From assembly GCF_018873765.1 (NCBI RefSeq), contig NC_057921.1, forward strand, positions 68,251,557-68,315,556: DNA of 64,000 nucleotides, given 5' to 3'. Shown here one piece after another: positions 47,779 through 60,261 of this stretch. The position numbers and the translations under genes were made by a program. The notes under the pieces are model-generated. The model worked only from the letters and a program-made list of their open reading frames with translations, was not told the origin of the DNA and did not search any database. Numbering within the stretch: the first letter of the stretch is position 1; each line of letters starts with the position of its first letter. This DNA is from Telopea speciosissima (taxonomy: Eukaryota > Streptophyta > Magnoliopsida > Proteales > Proteaceae).

Positions 47779-50700
47779 TAGGGGTGTCAATAATACCCGG
47801 CTGGCCCGAACCCGCCATGAGCCCGGCCCGAACCCGACCCTAATCTGCCAGCCCGAAGGGCGTGTCAGGGTTGAGATTTTGGCTGACCCTGGCATGGTTG
47901 GGTCGGGTCGGGCTCAAGGCGGCGGGCCTAGCCCGGCCCGGCCCGGACCCGACCCTGAATTCTTTATAAGCATTTATATGGCTGAAAATACCAAAATACC
48001 CATAAGAGTGATAATAACCCTAATCCCATATGGCCATATTCCCTTTTTGCTTTCAGTTTTCACAATTTCAGCCTTCGTTCTTCTTCTTCATCCACGAGAA
48101 ACTGAGAAAGCCGCCGCTCGACTACGAGTCTACGACGACTAGCAGCCTTCTTCTTCCTCGGTTCCTCCTTCCCAGATTCGCATCAAGGTATGTTCTAATG
48201 TTCATCACTTCATTTTTATTTGGGTCTTTCCCCATCCTCGCAACACTGCTGCTAGTATGCGTGGACTCAGATCTGAAATGCATCTCTCTTGATCAGCGTC
48301 TGTGTTTATTGTTTTTTAAATCTTTGAAGTTTGAATGCATGTTCTCTGTGAATCTGTGATCTACTTATCTTGCTACAACACCAGCCATAAGAATTGCGGC
48401 AATAGCAACTATTTTATTATTTTAAGAACCAACGCTTCTGAATCGTTCCTGCAATCGTCGGATGCAATGCCCCCACAGCTCGTTGTAGACGTGGATTCCG
48501 AAACAAACTACTTATCTCTAATGAAATCATGGCGACAGGTGTAAGAAATGAAAAGGAAATGGAGTCCAATCCAACCGCTTTTGTCTCTGTTCGGCGGAAA
48601 ACTTTAGCTAAGAGAGAGAGAACGAGAGGAGAGAGGCTCTTCTGGGGAACCCCTCTCTCTCTCTTTCTTTACTTCTCAACTCTTGTAGTCTTGTGTGCTT
48701 AGAATGAGACTGGTTTTAAAGGGAATGAGAATTGAAGCAAATAATAAAGAATGAAATGGGCAGCTTCAAGCTTCAGAATTCAGAGATTTTTCGGCTCTTT
48801 GAAATATAATTATCATTTTGATGGGGTTCTCTACTGTGACATGCCCCATGCCGGCCTAGATTAGAACTGGAAAGATGATCATAGCCACCCACCCACTTTC
48901 CACTTTGCAGATTTTCCCTATTGGCCCTTTGGTTTTAAAATATAATTAATAGCGTAGAGAAGTAGATCAGATGGTTAATCGATGCAGTAAGTGAAGTTTA
49001 ATAGTCAGGAACAAGGGACTTTAATCTCACATAAGAAGGACTACACTATGAAAGATCAAGCTTTTGGATTCTGGAGTCAGGGGTTCCCTGCAGCCCTGCT
49101 ACTGTGTTGACCGATCATATCATAATAAGAAAGTCTAGTTGGTATAAAAAGTTTGGTGGTGTTCTCGTCGAGGGAAACAAAGGCCACGCGAGGGGAGAGG
49201 GAGAGAGGGAGACTACCATTTCTTCAAGAAAAATTCGAGAAAAAAACATTTTAAATCATCTTCCTAGGTCAAGTAAGTAAAAAAAATAGCTAGGTATAGA
49301 GAAATTGATTTGATATATTCAAGTTGTACTCGAAACAAAAAGAAAGCAATCCAAAAAAGAAAAGAAGATAACTAATATTGAAATCAATGGATATCTAATC
49401 CGTGAGAAGATAACTAATATTAGTATCACAAAACGAACCTTAGTATCAACAAACAAAGATCCTTTTTACGTAAGAGATCGTTCCCTGTTTTCTTGTTCTT
49501 CTTGTTTCTTTCTCGCATGAGAGACATGGCCCCATTGGTTATAGATAAACCTAACTAGTAACAAACAAAGATCCTTTTTACGTTAGTTTCAGTCCTTCTG
49601 GCTTGATAAGTTAAGGAGTCGTCTTCTGACCCTTCTTTTATGGGCGATTCTTTAAAAGGAAAAATAATGTTGGGAACTGGGATAGGAGAGAAGAGAGTTA
49701 GATTTGAGTTGGAGTATCATAAACTAAGAAACACAGAAAAAAGAGTTAAAAAAACAATTCTTGAAAATGAAATCTGGCCACCTGGGTGCTTGGGTGTTGG
49801 TTCATTCAAATTCAAGGTTCTTGGGTTTCTAAGATTCTCTACACAGTTCTGAACCACATATCATAAATTATACAATAAATCTAAACGTGGGTCTATTGGG
49901 TTTGGCTGCCTAGGCAAGTTTTGAGGGATTGAGCATTTGTTAACAATTTTATATATATAAAAAAAGTCCCTTATTTTCTATTGGATGTCAAAGGATGTCT
50001 GCTTCATACAACAACAGTTCATTTCCCTATGAGGTTCCTGTTTCTCTCAAACCCTCAAATTTAGAGACAAGGATACAAGAGGTAATAACAAAGAATACTA
50101 CTTTTTTTGTCAGTGCAGCTAATATTGACTCCAAATTTATTATTTTTTCCCCATACCGTACTGTGAAAATGAAAAAACCATGGAAAGAATTTAAATGAAT
50201 GGGTATTGGGTAGTGACTAGTTTGTTTCTTGTTTCATTTTAGTAATTTTTTTTTCTAAAGTTAGCCGGTGTTAGATGAACTAGCTTGAGAAGGGAGGGAC
50301 AGAGAGAGTGGATAAGGGTGTGATAAGATGGTTTTTTGTGGAGAGGGAAGGGTTCTTATAATGGGTGTGAAAGAGTGGTGCTTTCAGATCAGATCTACAT
50401 ATAGAGCAAGTCTCCTTCTTCTTCATTAATGTATCAATCTGAGTGGGAGCTCATCACTCACACCATGTATCAATCATATAGAGCAAGTCTCCTTCTTCTT
50501 CACTATTTTCTTCAACTTATTGTTTCAAAGATCTTACACATGTCTGGATTTTTGAATTTGTACAGATCTCAATGGAGGAAAACTCAAATCCAAGGCAGCC
50601 AAACTCAAGTTCAAATCATCCAAATTCAAATCCAGTTGAATCAAGCTCTAAGGATCCTGTGACAAGCTCTACAAAGGCACAACCAAACTCTAATGCTTCT

Positions 50701-53654
50701 GAGGTATCTTCTAATCTCCTCACTATAGGGTCATCTAGTGTTTGGAATCACTTCACTAAAGTTATACCTCCCAGTGGTTCAAAAGCTACTAAGTGTACAT
50801 GCAAGTATTGCCACAAGGAATTTGGTTGTGCAAGTGAACATAGTACTAGTTCACTAAAACGACATTTGGATAGATGTCTTCTGTGTCCAAGTAGTGAAAA
50901 AAATAAGAAGCAAAAACTTTTGGATTTTAAAGTTAACACGAGTGATGGAAAGAGTACAATCACTAGTATCTTAGCTTGGAAATTTGATTATGAATTGTGT
51001 AGAAAGGCGCTTGCTCGCATGATTATTATGAATGAATTGTCATTTATATTTGTAGAGCGGGACGGATTTAGAGATTTTTGTAAGGCTTTACAGCCTAGGT
51101 TTAATACTTTGACCCGTAACACTGTGGCACAAGATTGCTTGCAATTGTATCTGGGGGAGAAAAAGAAGTCGCAAGATTTGTTTAAGAGAACTGCTCAACG
51201 GGTGTCCCTCACCACAGATATGCGGACTTCTATCCAAAATCTTGGTTATTTGTACCTCACAGCACATTACATTGACCGAAATTGGAAATTGCAAAAGAAA
51301 ATCATTAACTTTTGCGTAGTCCCATCACCACATACTGGTGAAGCAATTAGTAATGCCCTTGAGCTGTGTTTGATTGATTGGGGGTTGGATAAACTGTGTA
51401 GTATTACTGTGGACAATGCAAGCAGTAATGATGTTGCAATTCAAAATTTAAAGAGAAGATTTAATAAGAAAAATGGGTTATTGTTGGGTGGTGAGTTTTT
51501 TCATATGAGATGTGCTGCCCCATATTTTGAATTTGATTGTCAAGAAAGGCCTTGAGGATTGTGGAGATGTTGTAAGTAAAGTTCGTTCTGTAGTGAAGTA
51601 TGTAAGGAGTTCACCATCAAGGTCACAACAGTTTAGATTTTGTTGTGAGCAAGAAAAGATTGAGTGTAAGAAAGTTTTGAGTTTAGATGTTTCTACTCGT
51701 TGGAACTCTACATATCTTATGTTGCAAACTGCTTTGGAGTTTCAAAAAGCTTTTGAATATGTAGAAGATAGAGACCCAAACTTTACTATGGAGTGCAAGG
51801 ATGGGGTCCCAACTACTCAAGATTGGGAGAGAGCTAAAGTTTTATGCAAGATGTTGGAGTTTTTTTACAATGCAACTACAAGATTGTCTGGGTCTCTTTT
51901 TACTACTTCAAATCTTTACTTCAAAGAGATTAGTGTAATTGAATCACAGTTGAACAAGTGGTCAAGAAGTGAAGATGACATGATTCGGAATATGTCATTG
52001 GCAATGAAAGAAAAATTTGACAAATATTAGGGTGGTAGTGGCACTGACAAAATGAATATTATGTTGGTTGTTGCTCGTGTTCTTGATCCACGATTTAAGT
52101 TGAGATATGTGAAATATTGCTATTCAAAATTATATTCTCAACATGAGGTGGAAGAGAAAATTGAGAGGATTAAAAATGTCATGGATCGTCTCTTGAGACA
52201 TTACCAAATGCAGGGGTCGACAAGTAGTACAGTGAGAGTTGATTCATCTACAACCTCTTTTGATGGTTCATCAATAGATGATGATGACAGTGAATTTTCA
52301 GAAAGGGGTTTTCATAATGCATTAGAAGAGGAGGAGCGTTTCCATGTGACATCTGACTTAGACAAATATTTGTTGGAAGGTATTGAGGAGGAGGATGAAC
52401 TCAATTCTTTTGACATCTTGAATTGGTGGAAGGTCAATAATACAAGATTTGTGGTTCTAAGTAGGATGGCAAGGGATGTTTTGGCGATTCCTATCTCAAG
52501 TGTTGCTTCAGAGTATGCTTTTAGCACCGGTGGTAGGATTTTAGACCAATTCCGTAGCTTTTTGACACCTAAGATGGTAGAGGCATTGGTATGCACACAA
52601 GATTGGCTATGACAGGCATCGGTTTCAGTTGATGTTGAAGAAAACTTAATTGATCTTGAGAAGATCGAAACAGGTAACAACCTTTTAAATTCCCTTATAT
52701 CATTTAATTACAATAATAATAATAACATTATGAATGATGATTAAGTTTATTGATTTGTTCATTTGTTAAATGTGTTTTTTTAAAGCTACTAACAATGATT
52801 GTGGTGATGCAACTATAACTTTGACTTGATGATAATGCATACTTATTTGGCGTGAACTGGTAAGGACTTGTATCCAAACAATAGTTCTTATTAGCTAATA
52901 TTTTCTTTGACATCTGCTTGTATTAATAGAGTTTTTCCCTCATTTTGGGCATTTTTTTTTTCCAGGAATCCCAGATTCAAGCATATCATGGAGATGGATT
53001 ATGGATGTTGCTATGATTGATGGTTGATTGTGGCAGTATTTTTATTCATGGATGATTGTAGCAGTAGTATTTTTATGGATGTTTGTGGCAGTATTTATAG
53101 GGATATTTGTGGTAGATTATTATGCATGATTATGGTAGTATTTTTATGATGTTTGTGGAAGTATTTTATTTATGGATGTTTGTGAGAATATTTTTATTTA
53201 TGGATGTTTATGGCAATATTTTTATTTATGGATTTTTATAGATGTTTGTGAATTATTTTTAGTTAAATTTACAAGTCCCTCTCTCCCTCTCTCTCCTTCC
53301 CAACTTATTCTTATTCTTTATAGAATTTTTCAGGTTTTTTTAGATATATTCTTTGATATATATCAATCAGAGTCAAGACAGGTTAAAACAGGTCAAGACA
53401 GGTCAATCGGGGCCGACCGACCTGCCCGAACGAGATATCAATCAGGGTCAAGACAGGGTTAAAACAGGGTCAATCAGGGCCGACCCGACCCTGCCCGACC
53501 CTATCAGGGTCAGGTCGGGTCGGACTAGAGAAAAACCCTGGTAGGGTCGGGTCGGGGTTAAGGGTTTCTTGGCCTGCCAGGGTCAGTCGAGTCGGAGTCG
53601 GGGTCGGGGTCGGGTTTAGGCAGGCCGGCCCAACCCGACCAATTGACATCCCTA
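47779..53654 (+). mobile_element. hAT-A: 5.9-kb hAT transposon nested in the chromovirus integrase
   Basis: Terminal inverted repeats are TAGGGGTGTCAAT on the left and the complement of ATTGACATCCCTA on the right. The direct repeat CCACGAC flanks it at 47,772-47,778 and 53,655-53,661. That is seven perfect bases; the usual hAT duplication is eight and the eighth is ambiguous. Subterminal DNA on both sides (47,795-47,955 and 53,395-53,635) is crowded with CCCGACCC, GCCCGGCC and GGGTCGGG words. The transposase reads rightward at 50,572-52,612. Between 47,960 and 50,560 is a non-coding leader region with short frames only. Confidence 0.92.
50572..52612 (+). pseudogene. hAT-A transposase (BED finger, RICESLEEPER-like), disrupted
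   Basis: It opens MEENSNPRQPNSSS at 50,572. A BED zinc finger follows: SSVWNHFTKVIP, CKYCHKEFGCASE, LKRHLDRC. The RNase-H-like core shows VSLTTDMRTS and SITVDNASSND. Near 51,520 an extra base in a C run shifts the frame, and homology goes on from HILNLIVKKGLED. A TAG at 52,028-52,030 interrupts the core before MLVVARVLDPRFKLRYVKY. The C-terminal dimerisation domain is complete: FDILNWWKVNN, SSVASEYAFSTGGR and LVCTQDWL. The TGA at 52,610-52,612 may itself be premature, since similar acidic residues (DVEENLIDLEK) continue in frame. Function known for the family: cut-and-paste transposition. Confidence 0.9.
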
Positions 53655-53661
53655 CCACGAC

Positions 53662-53725
53662 ACGAAAGTGGTTTGGACATCCAGGCAAGCGACGCGAGCA
53701 TGTGAAGACTTGTCTTGTGTGCAAC
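53662..53725 (+). pseudogene. Chromovirus integrase zinc-binding remnant between the two hATs
   Basis: About 64 bases read TKWFGHPGKRREHVKTCLVC, joining both ends of the HHCC zinc-binding domain with the middle part missing. The left side continues from the RNase H segment across hAT-A. The right side continues at 58,568 across hAT-B. Confidence 0.75.
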
Positions 53726-54262
53726 CATAGTACTATATCTCGCGATATATCGGTATCTCGAGGCCTACCGAGATATCCGAAATATCCGAGATATCGCGAA
53801 TATTCCGAAATATTGCATTTTTCTCGCAATATTTGGGGGTCCATCTCGGGGTATTTGGCCATATTTAGGCACGAAACCGTGGACACCTTATTTAAGCTTA
53901 ATAAACACATTTAAACCATAAAATTGTAAAAATGTGAATTCAAATTGGTGTTTTGGGCTTGCACCCTGATTGACATACGATCGCCGACCTTAATGTATAA
54001 ATAGTTAAATACACATAGATTAATGAAATCACAACTTAAGTTACAAATTACAAGCGCTAAACTGCTAATAGTAGTTGGCCGTGCCTCCCTGGATCAATCC
54101 CACTCATGCCTCGGCCGGAGTCGACGTCCATCGCTTCTGTTCAATGACATACGTGGACCACGGTATAGAATCTGAGAAGAAACGAGTGTAGTCATCCAGA
54201 AGTGTCACGTAAATGGAATCATCATCAATCAGAGGTAACCTATCCTAGGATATAAACTAGGG

Positions 54263-57200
54263 TTACCAATCGATCCAAATCCGTGAAGAAGATGATCCAT
54301 CTGTGATATGATGTTGCGCGCCGCAAGAGGCGATGGCATTGGCCGCATGTATGGCCGGGTGAGGTTGGTATCTAGGTCCGCTAGGGTATGCAAAGATGTT
54401 ATCTACAAAAGATGATCCAAGATGTCCTGGGACTGGGGATCGGTAGTCATAGTCCCCTACCCCACTAAATCGCCCATATGATGATGATCCATCTCCATAT
54501 CCACCGTAAGGTTGCGGATGCACCATAATCCGATGCCAATGGAGTGGCATGGCGCTAAAAGATGGGGCACGCTAATGTCCGCCGGTCCTCCCCTCCCTAT
54601 CCCCATACCAACACCACGGGCAGAAGGTACATGTCCATTGATCGAGTGTCGTGTTTGCCGACCCTACCTCGGATGAGGGGGCCTCTCGAGGGGGGGGGTG
54701 CGGGGGCACGTGCTCCGTGGTCCGTACGGGGCGACCCTGTGTCTCTCCAGGTGAATCGAGTGGGTCTACAGCGCCAATCCCGGGCCCCTGGCCTACACAA
54801 ACGCCCGCACGCCGTCATATCTTCCCGACACCACCACCAACATCACCACACAAACCCATCACCACCACCGACCCATCACCCATCATCACATTCGAGGACT
54901 TAGACCAGGTCTTCATCACGCCAACATTGCCACAGGTCCGGAATGGTATGGGTGGCCTGCATGTACGACCTCGTCCCCATAACTCGTCCACACGCCCAAC
55001 TCGGGTATCGGGGGGTCTGCCTACTCCTCCCTCCTCATCCAACACCGGCTCACCTCTATCCCTCACCCAATCCACAAGGGTCCTCATCGTCCTGAGTCAA
55101 CTTGAAGATGTCGCCTAGATCAATGGCGCCCTTCCTCGTCCTCATGTCCCATGTACAGATGTGAGCGAGCTTTCAGCCTCAAGTCAGAGCGCACATACAC
55201 CACGCCGATAAACGTTGAGACTCCCAATCTGCTACTCGATGTGATGAGCGCAGCGGTACTCCAGCCTCTCACAACCATGCAACATGTTGGGGCAAGGACT
55301 TTAATCGCTATTCTTCTTAAGTTTTCACCGATTCCCCATACAACACCCACCATTCAAACCGCATTACAAGTTTACAAAAAAAGACATGTCAATGTTGTTT
55401 CAACTTTCAACTTTCAAATTTCAATACATATGTAATTTAAAACTTAAAAGAATTACCAAGATCACCACGTGCTCCGCCTCAGACGCAGCCCTCGCTCCAA
55501 AACTTCCCAATGCATCCCTAAATACCTTGATCTATACCCATGTGGAAAATTAGTAAGTACTTCTTCACTACTTATTTGAAAGCATCGATAAGTTGAGTTT
55601 CCAAATGAACTCACTCATCATGTTGCAAATTGCTTGTAGTCACCATCCGGCTCCAACTTCTTCACTACTTGTTTCACAAAGATCAATAAGCTGAGTTTCC
55701 AACCCAAGCCTATTGTTATATTGATACTTAGTGGTTGAAGTAGTATCTTGAAATATGACATATAGAATAGAGGTATTGTCAAATGCATAGGTAATTAGTA
55801 AATATAATACTATGAATTAGTAAACATAAAACACAATTTACTTACCTGCCTTATGCAGTGGATGCATAAGTCGATTCTCCCACAGCATTTATGATATCTA
55901 AGAAGTGTTTGCCATGCGAGGACCCACACCTATAGCCACTATCTTTCATCGAGTCTTATTGGCAAAGATATAGGAGCGTGGCATGGTCAGCCCTTCAGCG
56001 GAGTCGCAACATGTAGAACTTGATTCCTACTCTAAAACTTTCACCACTTTGCTTAGTTTGGTCCAGTCCTCAGATGACATCGTTGTTCTCAGGCTTCCCT
56101 CCCATTTGCAGGTCTTGAACCCTTCCATCAAAACCACTCCTGAAGCAAACTGCTTCTCGCGGCCTTCTTTGCTCAATGCTTTTGAGGCAGTAGTGGGCAA
56201 TCTTGGATGCAGGCCTAACCAAGTCCCCCCTTCCCTCAATAGATTGAGGCATAGGAGTGGTTGTACAAGTTGGCGACTTGTCTTGCCTTCACCACCTTCA
56301 CCACTTACTTCCCAATCTTTTAGCATTAAGCATGCAGGGCTGCGGAGTCAAGAGCCGGTACTTATTTTGTTCACACTTCAAAAAACCACCAAGTTACTTC
56401 CATTCCCATGCTAACCGACACATCTCAATACCCCACTTTTCCACTCTTCCTTTAACAACGAAAATATTTTCTCCTTTATCTCTTTGGATGCATCCCACGA
56501 TTGAGGAACAGCCCTCCCATCCAAAACTGAAATTGATGATGGACTTTCTTGTAGGCCCATCCATCCATCCGCCATTATAGTCACCCCATATGTCTCCCAC
56601 ATATTCTTCATCTCACTAATGTACTCATCAATCTCACTCTTTTGTCGAGGTAGATAAACATTCATTACCTCATAGGGGTGGGGCCCTTGAATCCCGGGGC
56701 CACCGCATGGTATCTATCATGGTATCATAATGGGGGCCTTGTGCGGCAAGTTACGGGATGGTATGGTATAGCATCCACTTAGCTATTGATTCTTTAACCA
56801 ATCCCTTCATCCCCTTCCACGCCCTTTGATTCTAGGTCGATCGCTTCCTTTCTTCTTATGCAATTTAGGATCGATGTTGATGGTGGTATCTGCACTGGTA
56901 GAGGTGTTGGGGTTGCCCTCACACTTTGGATCTTTTAAAGGATTCAAAGTTTTAGGACCTCCAGAACGCGCCATACCTCCTCCACTACCCCTACTCTTTG
57001 TCTCTCACGATCATCTTGAAAACTTCCTCTACTCCTCAAACAGTCACTAAAATCCCTAGCCTCCTCTCTTTGTTTGTATGTCATCAGTCTGCAATGTCAT
57101 CATCGGAGGAGGAGGAGGAGTCATCATCATCATTGTATCGTCTTCCTCCTCCCATCGAACTCCTCACCTGTATCCTCAAGTTGTTCTCTTATCCTTTCGG

Positions 57201-57536
57201 CATCACCCTTCCTCTTCTTTCTTCCCTCAAACTATCACCAATCTCCCTGGCTACTTCGAGAGGGACCATATGACAACCTACAACATCTTTAGATCCTCCG
57301 GTGAGATGTTGTTTAAGTCCTGGACCCACCTCCCATAAATTGCATGTGACAATAATTACATATAGATTTTCTCTTATCCCCATCAACGGGAGTACCGTGT
57401 AACCATGCAATGTCACCTTTATCTTGGTGGTTGGTCTCTCTTGTTCCCTCTGTTCTCTTTGTTCCTCCGCCCCTTTGTTGACTACTTTCCCCACCTTTTG
57501 CTTGCCCCTCGCACGTTGTCTATCACGATCCGCCAT
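54263..57536 (-). pseudogene. hAT-B transposase (BED finger, DUF659, dimerisation domain), heavily broken
   Basis: Minus-strand pieces occur in the order of a DUF659-type hAT transposase. A BED finger lies near 57,400-57,250 (CNYCHMQFMGGG, then LKQHLTGGSKDVVGC in another frame). DUF659 lies at 56,665-56,411 (SEIDEYISEMKNMWETYGV and IMADGWMG). Degenerate core pieces lie near 56,240 (DLVRPASKIAHY). A dimerisation domain follows at 55,353-55,140 (GENLRRIAIKVLAPTCC, then VYVRSDLRLKAR), then a tail from about 55,087 (LVDWVRDRGEPVLDEEGG) and a Gly/Tyr/Ser-rich end at 54,550-54,263. Several frameshifts separate these pieces. Confidence 0.82.
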
Positions 57537-58388
57537 AATGATACTTGTTTATTATGATGTAAGTAACACAAATAATTAAAAACTTAATGTAGATGCACTT
57601 CATTCGCACTTTTAGATTACTAATACACTTGTATAGTTATTTAATATTTTTCCCTAACCCTTATATTTTTCACAAAATTAAAACCAATTTTTTATATATA
57701 ATGTTAATATAAGTATTGACCTAACACAACAAAACTATAATTAGTAAACATAATATACATGTAATGCATCTCAAAACATATAGAAATAACTTTCATATTT
57801 TTCATTATTTTTAAACTTAAAACTCATATTTTTCCTTATTTATTTCTATTTTTTAATTTTTATATATTTTTCTTAATTTTCGAAAATTAAAAGAATTATT
57901 TAAGAGAAAAATAAACCGACAACGTGAAGCCGTAGATCGGCCATTGGGTCTAACATATATTTAATTCATTACCATCTAAGTCATATTACCCCTAATTATT
58001 TCCTATTTTAGTTGTAGGAAAATGAATTTTAAAACCAGAAAAAAATAAAAAAATACATATGGGAAAAAATTTGACACATTGAGGTGTAGATCGGCCTCCC
58101 GGTGTCTAACATATATTAATATCATCAACATCCAACAACATTTGTACAAAGTTTTTTAAAAAAATTGTTTTAGAGAAATATAATTTACCTTAAATAATGA
58201 AATTAGGCTTGGATGATGAGCTTAGATGACCCTCAGCGTCTTTCCCTGACAAGGAGCTTCAATGAGGCTTGGAAGGGAGGAAGAGAGAGAAAATTTCATT
58301 TTCAGCAGCTCTCGGTCGAAATATCGACCAAGAGCTGCGAATATGCAATTTATAAGGATTTTGAATGTGACACTATTGTCACTTTACA

Positions 58389-58448
58389 ATATCTCGCGAT
58401 ATATCGTGATATCTCGCGATATATCGTGATATCTCGCGATATATCGTG
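58389..58448. repeat. Three tandem 20-bp subterminal units of hAT-B
   Basis: The unit ATATCTCGCGATATATCGTG occurs three times without a gap (58,389-58,408, 58,409-58,428 and 58,429-58,448). A fourth, partly changed copy follows near 58,457. The core TCGCGA is palindromic. The same word stands near the left end at 53,736-53,752, about 10 bases in. Confidence 0.9.
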
Positions 58449-58567
58449 AGTTCCACGATATATCGTCAAATATCTCGATATATCGACGAGTTATTGTCTT
58501 TTTATTTCACCTTGTTTCCCCCATGTCGAGATTCAAATATCGCATATATCCCCGATATTTGCTTACC

Positions 58568-59740
58568 TGGTGCCAACAAGACAAGGTGGAGCAACAACCA
58601 CCTAGGGGATTGTTGGAGCCACTCCCTATACCTGAGAGAGCATGGGAGAGTGTCTCCATGGACTTCATTAGAGCCCTACCCAAGTCAGAGGGGTGTGGGT
58701 CAATCATGGTGGTTGTGGACAGATTCTCTAAGTATGGCACGTTTGTGGCTGCACCAAGAGACTGCACGACAGAAGAGGCAGCAAGGCTATTCTTGAAGCA
58801 TGTCATCAAGCATTAGGGTGTGCCACGGTCGATCATCAGTGATCGAGACCCTCGCTTCACGGGGAGGTTTTGGACGAAACTATTCAAATTGATAGGGTCG
58901 GCACTACACTTCTCTACAAGCTTCCATCCACAAACCGATGGACAGACGGAGCGCATCAATAGTTTGTTGGAGCTCTACTTGAGGCATTTCGTGAATGCTA
59001 ACCAACGAGATTGGGCCAAGTTGCTTGATGTGGCTCAATTCTCCTACAATCTCCAAAGGAGCGAGGCAACAAACCAAAGTCTATTTGAGATTGCCACGGA
59101 ACAGCAACCCTTGACGCCACATACGGTGATGACAGGCTACACGGGGAAGAGCCCCTCGGCGTTCAAGTTTGCCAAGGAGTGGCAAGAGAAGGTGGACGTG
59201 GCTAAATTGTACTTAGACAAGGCCACTAAGAAGATGAAGAAGTGGGCGGACAAAGACAGGCGACCAGCAAGATTTGAAGTTGGGGACATGGTGCTTGTGA
59301 AGCTTCTACCTCAACAATTCAAGTCCCTACGGAAGGTGCAAAAGGGGCTGGTTCGTCGGTACGAGGGCCCATTCGAGATTACAAAGAAGGTGGGCAAGGT
59401 ATCCTATGAGGTGAGCCTACCTCCGAAGTTAAAAATTCATCCAGTCTTCCATGCAAGCATGCTCAAGCCATATCATGGAGACATGGAAGACCCGAGCCGT
59501 GGAACATCAACGAGAGCACCAATGAGTGTAACAACTTCCTACGACAAGGAGGCCGAGTACATGATTGCGGACCGAGTCATTCGGAAACGAGGAGTACCTC
59601 CTAGTAGGGAGTACTTAGTCAAGTGGAAGGGGCTACCAGAGAGCGAGGCAAGTTGGGAACATGCGGACTCTCTATGGCAGTTCCAAGAGCAAATACGAAG
59701 GTTCCACGAGGAGGATGCGACGAGGACGTCGCCAACTTAG
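58568..59740 (+). pseudogene. Chromovirus integrase core and chromodomain
   Basis: It continues CQQDKVEQQPPRG after hAT-B. The DDE catalytic residues are visible in VSMDFIRALPK, IISDRDPRF and TDGQTERIN. An in-frame TAG at 58,814-58,816 interrupts the core. The C-terminal part has the GPFEITKKVGKVSYEV and HPVFHASMLKPYHG motifs, then a chromodomain (AEYMIADRVIRKRG, YLVKWKGLPESEASWE) ending at a stop at 59,738-59,740. The chromodomain, which in the family tethers integration to marked chromatin, places the element among the chromoviruses. Confidence 0.9.
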
Positions 59741-59751
59741 GTGGGGGAGAA
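59741..59751 (+). other. Polypurine tract
   Basis: The G-rich GTGGGGGAGAA lies directly before the 3' LTR, the position where plus-strand DNA synthesis is primed. Confidence 0.75.
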
Positions 59752-60261
59752 TGTCACAGCCCGCCTAATTATGGCCCAAGGCCAAGACTTGCAAGGCCCA
59801 TTGACATGGACCTTGGGCCAAGGAAGAACCAAGGTCTAGAACTCTCCATACTTGGAAGAGGCTAGCCTCATTCTAGAAGCCTTCTAGAACCTCTGGAAGC
59901 TAGGAAAGTTCTAGCAAGCTTCTAGAGAACTCTTGTAAATATCTAAGAATATTCTAGACTCTTTTCTAGAGAGTTTTCCACCGTTGGATGGAGGACACTT
60001 GTACAGATCCTAACCATTCATTATAGATTGGGGTGCCTATAAATAGAGGTGGCCTCATTTGGCCAAGGCACCAAGCAAGTGAGCATTCAAGCCTTGTACT
60101 CAGAGCTATTGAGCAATACAAGTTCATTCTTTCAAACTCTCTCTTGTGTTCTCTAAGTTTTCTTCCCAAGTCCCTTGCTAGAGTTGGTGAAAGGCTGACT
60201 TAGTGCTAGTGTGAATGCTAAGTGCCAACGCGGTTGCTTAGTAAGGTCTAAGGCTGTGACA
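59752..60261 (+). repeat. 3' LTR of the chromovirus
   Basis: 510 bases with TG...CA ends and the TATA-like CCTATAAATAGAGG near 60,035. By hand alignment about 20 positions differ from the 5' LTR, four of them clustered near 59,859-59,868. Confidence 0.92.

Larger units (their letters stand above)
53726..58567 (-). mobile_element. hAT-B: 4.8-kb hAT transposon with TATCTCGCGATATATCG termini
   Basis: It splits the integrase codons: CTTGTGTGC before it, and TGCCAACAAGAC after it. The right flank GTGCCAAC and the left flank GTGCAAC differ by one missing base, fitting an 8-bp duplication. The left end begins CATAGTACTATATCTCGCG. Read inward, the right end is CAGGTAAGCAAATATCGGGG, a weak inverted match. 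Both ends are rich in ATATCTCGCGATATATCG and related words. The transposase remnant lies on the minus strand. The A+T-rich part at 57,540-58,200 is its upstream region. Confidence 0.8.
44000..60261 (+). mobile_element. Chromodomain Ty3/gypsy retrotransposon carrying two nested hAT transposons
   Basis: Two 510-bp LTRs (44,000-44,509 and 59,752-60,261) begin TGTCACAG and end CTGTGACA. GTAT flanks both sides (43,996-43,999 and 60,262-60,265), four bases of a usual five-base duplication. Order inside: primer site, gag, protease, reverse transcriptase, RNase H, integrase, chromodomain, polypurine tract. Without the two nested hATs the element is about 5.5 kb, slightly short for the group, with deletions after the reverse transcriptase and in the integrase N terminus. 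My hand alignment of the LTRs shows about 20 differences in 510 bases, mostly transitions. The copy is dead: gag and pol carry a frameshift, stops and deletions. Confidence 0.93.

Noticed and set aside
48945..49020. tRNA-like wording in the hAT-A leader
   Set aside because: Only a loose A-box resemblance. No B box at a plausible distance.
54562..55435. Plus-strand frames rich in Pro, Ser and Thr
   Set aside because: They are opposite the hAT-B transposase tail and dimerisation domain, whose motifs read on the minus strand.
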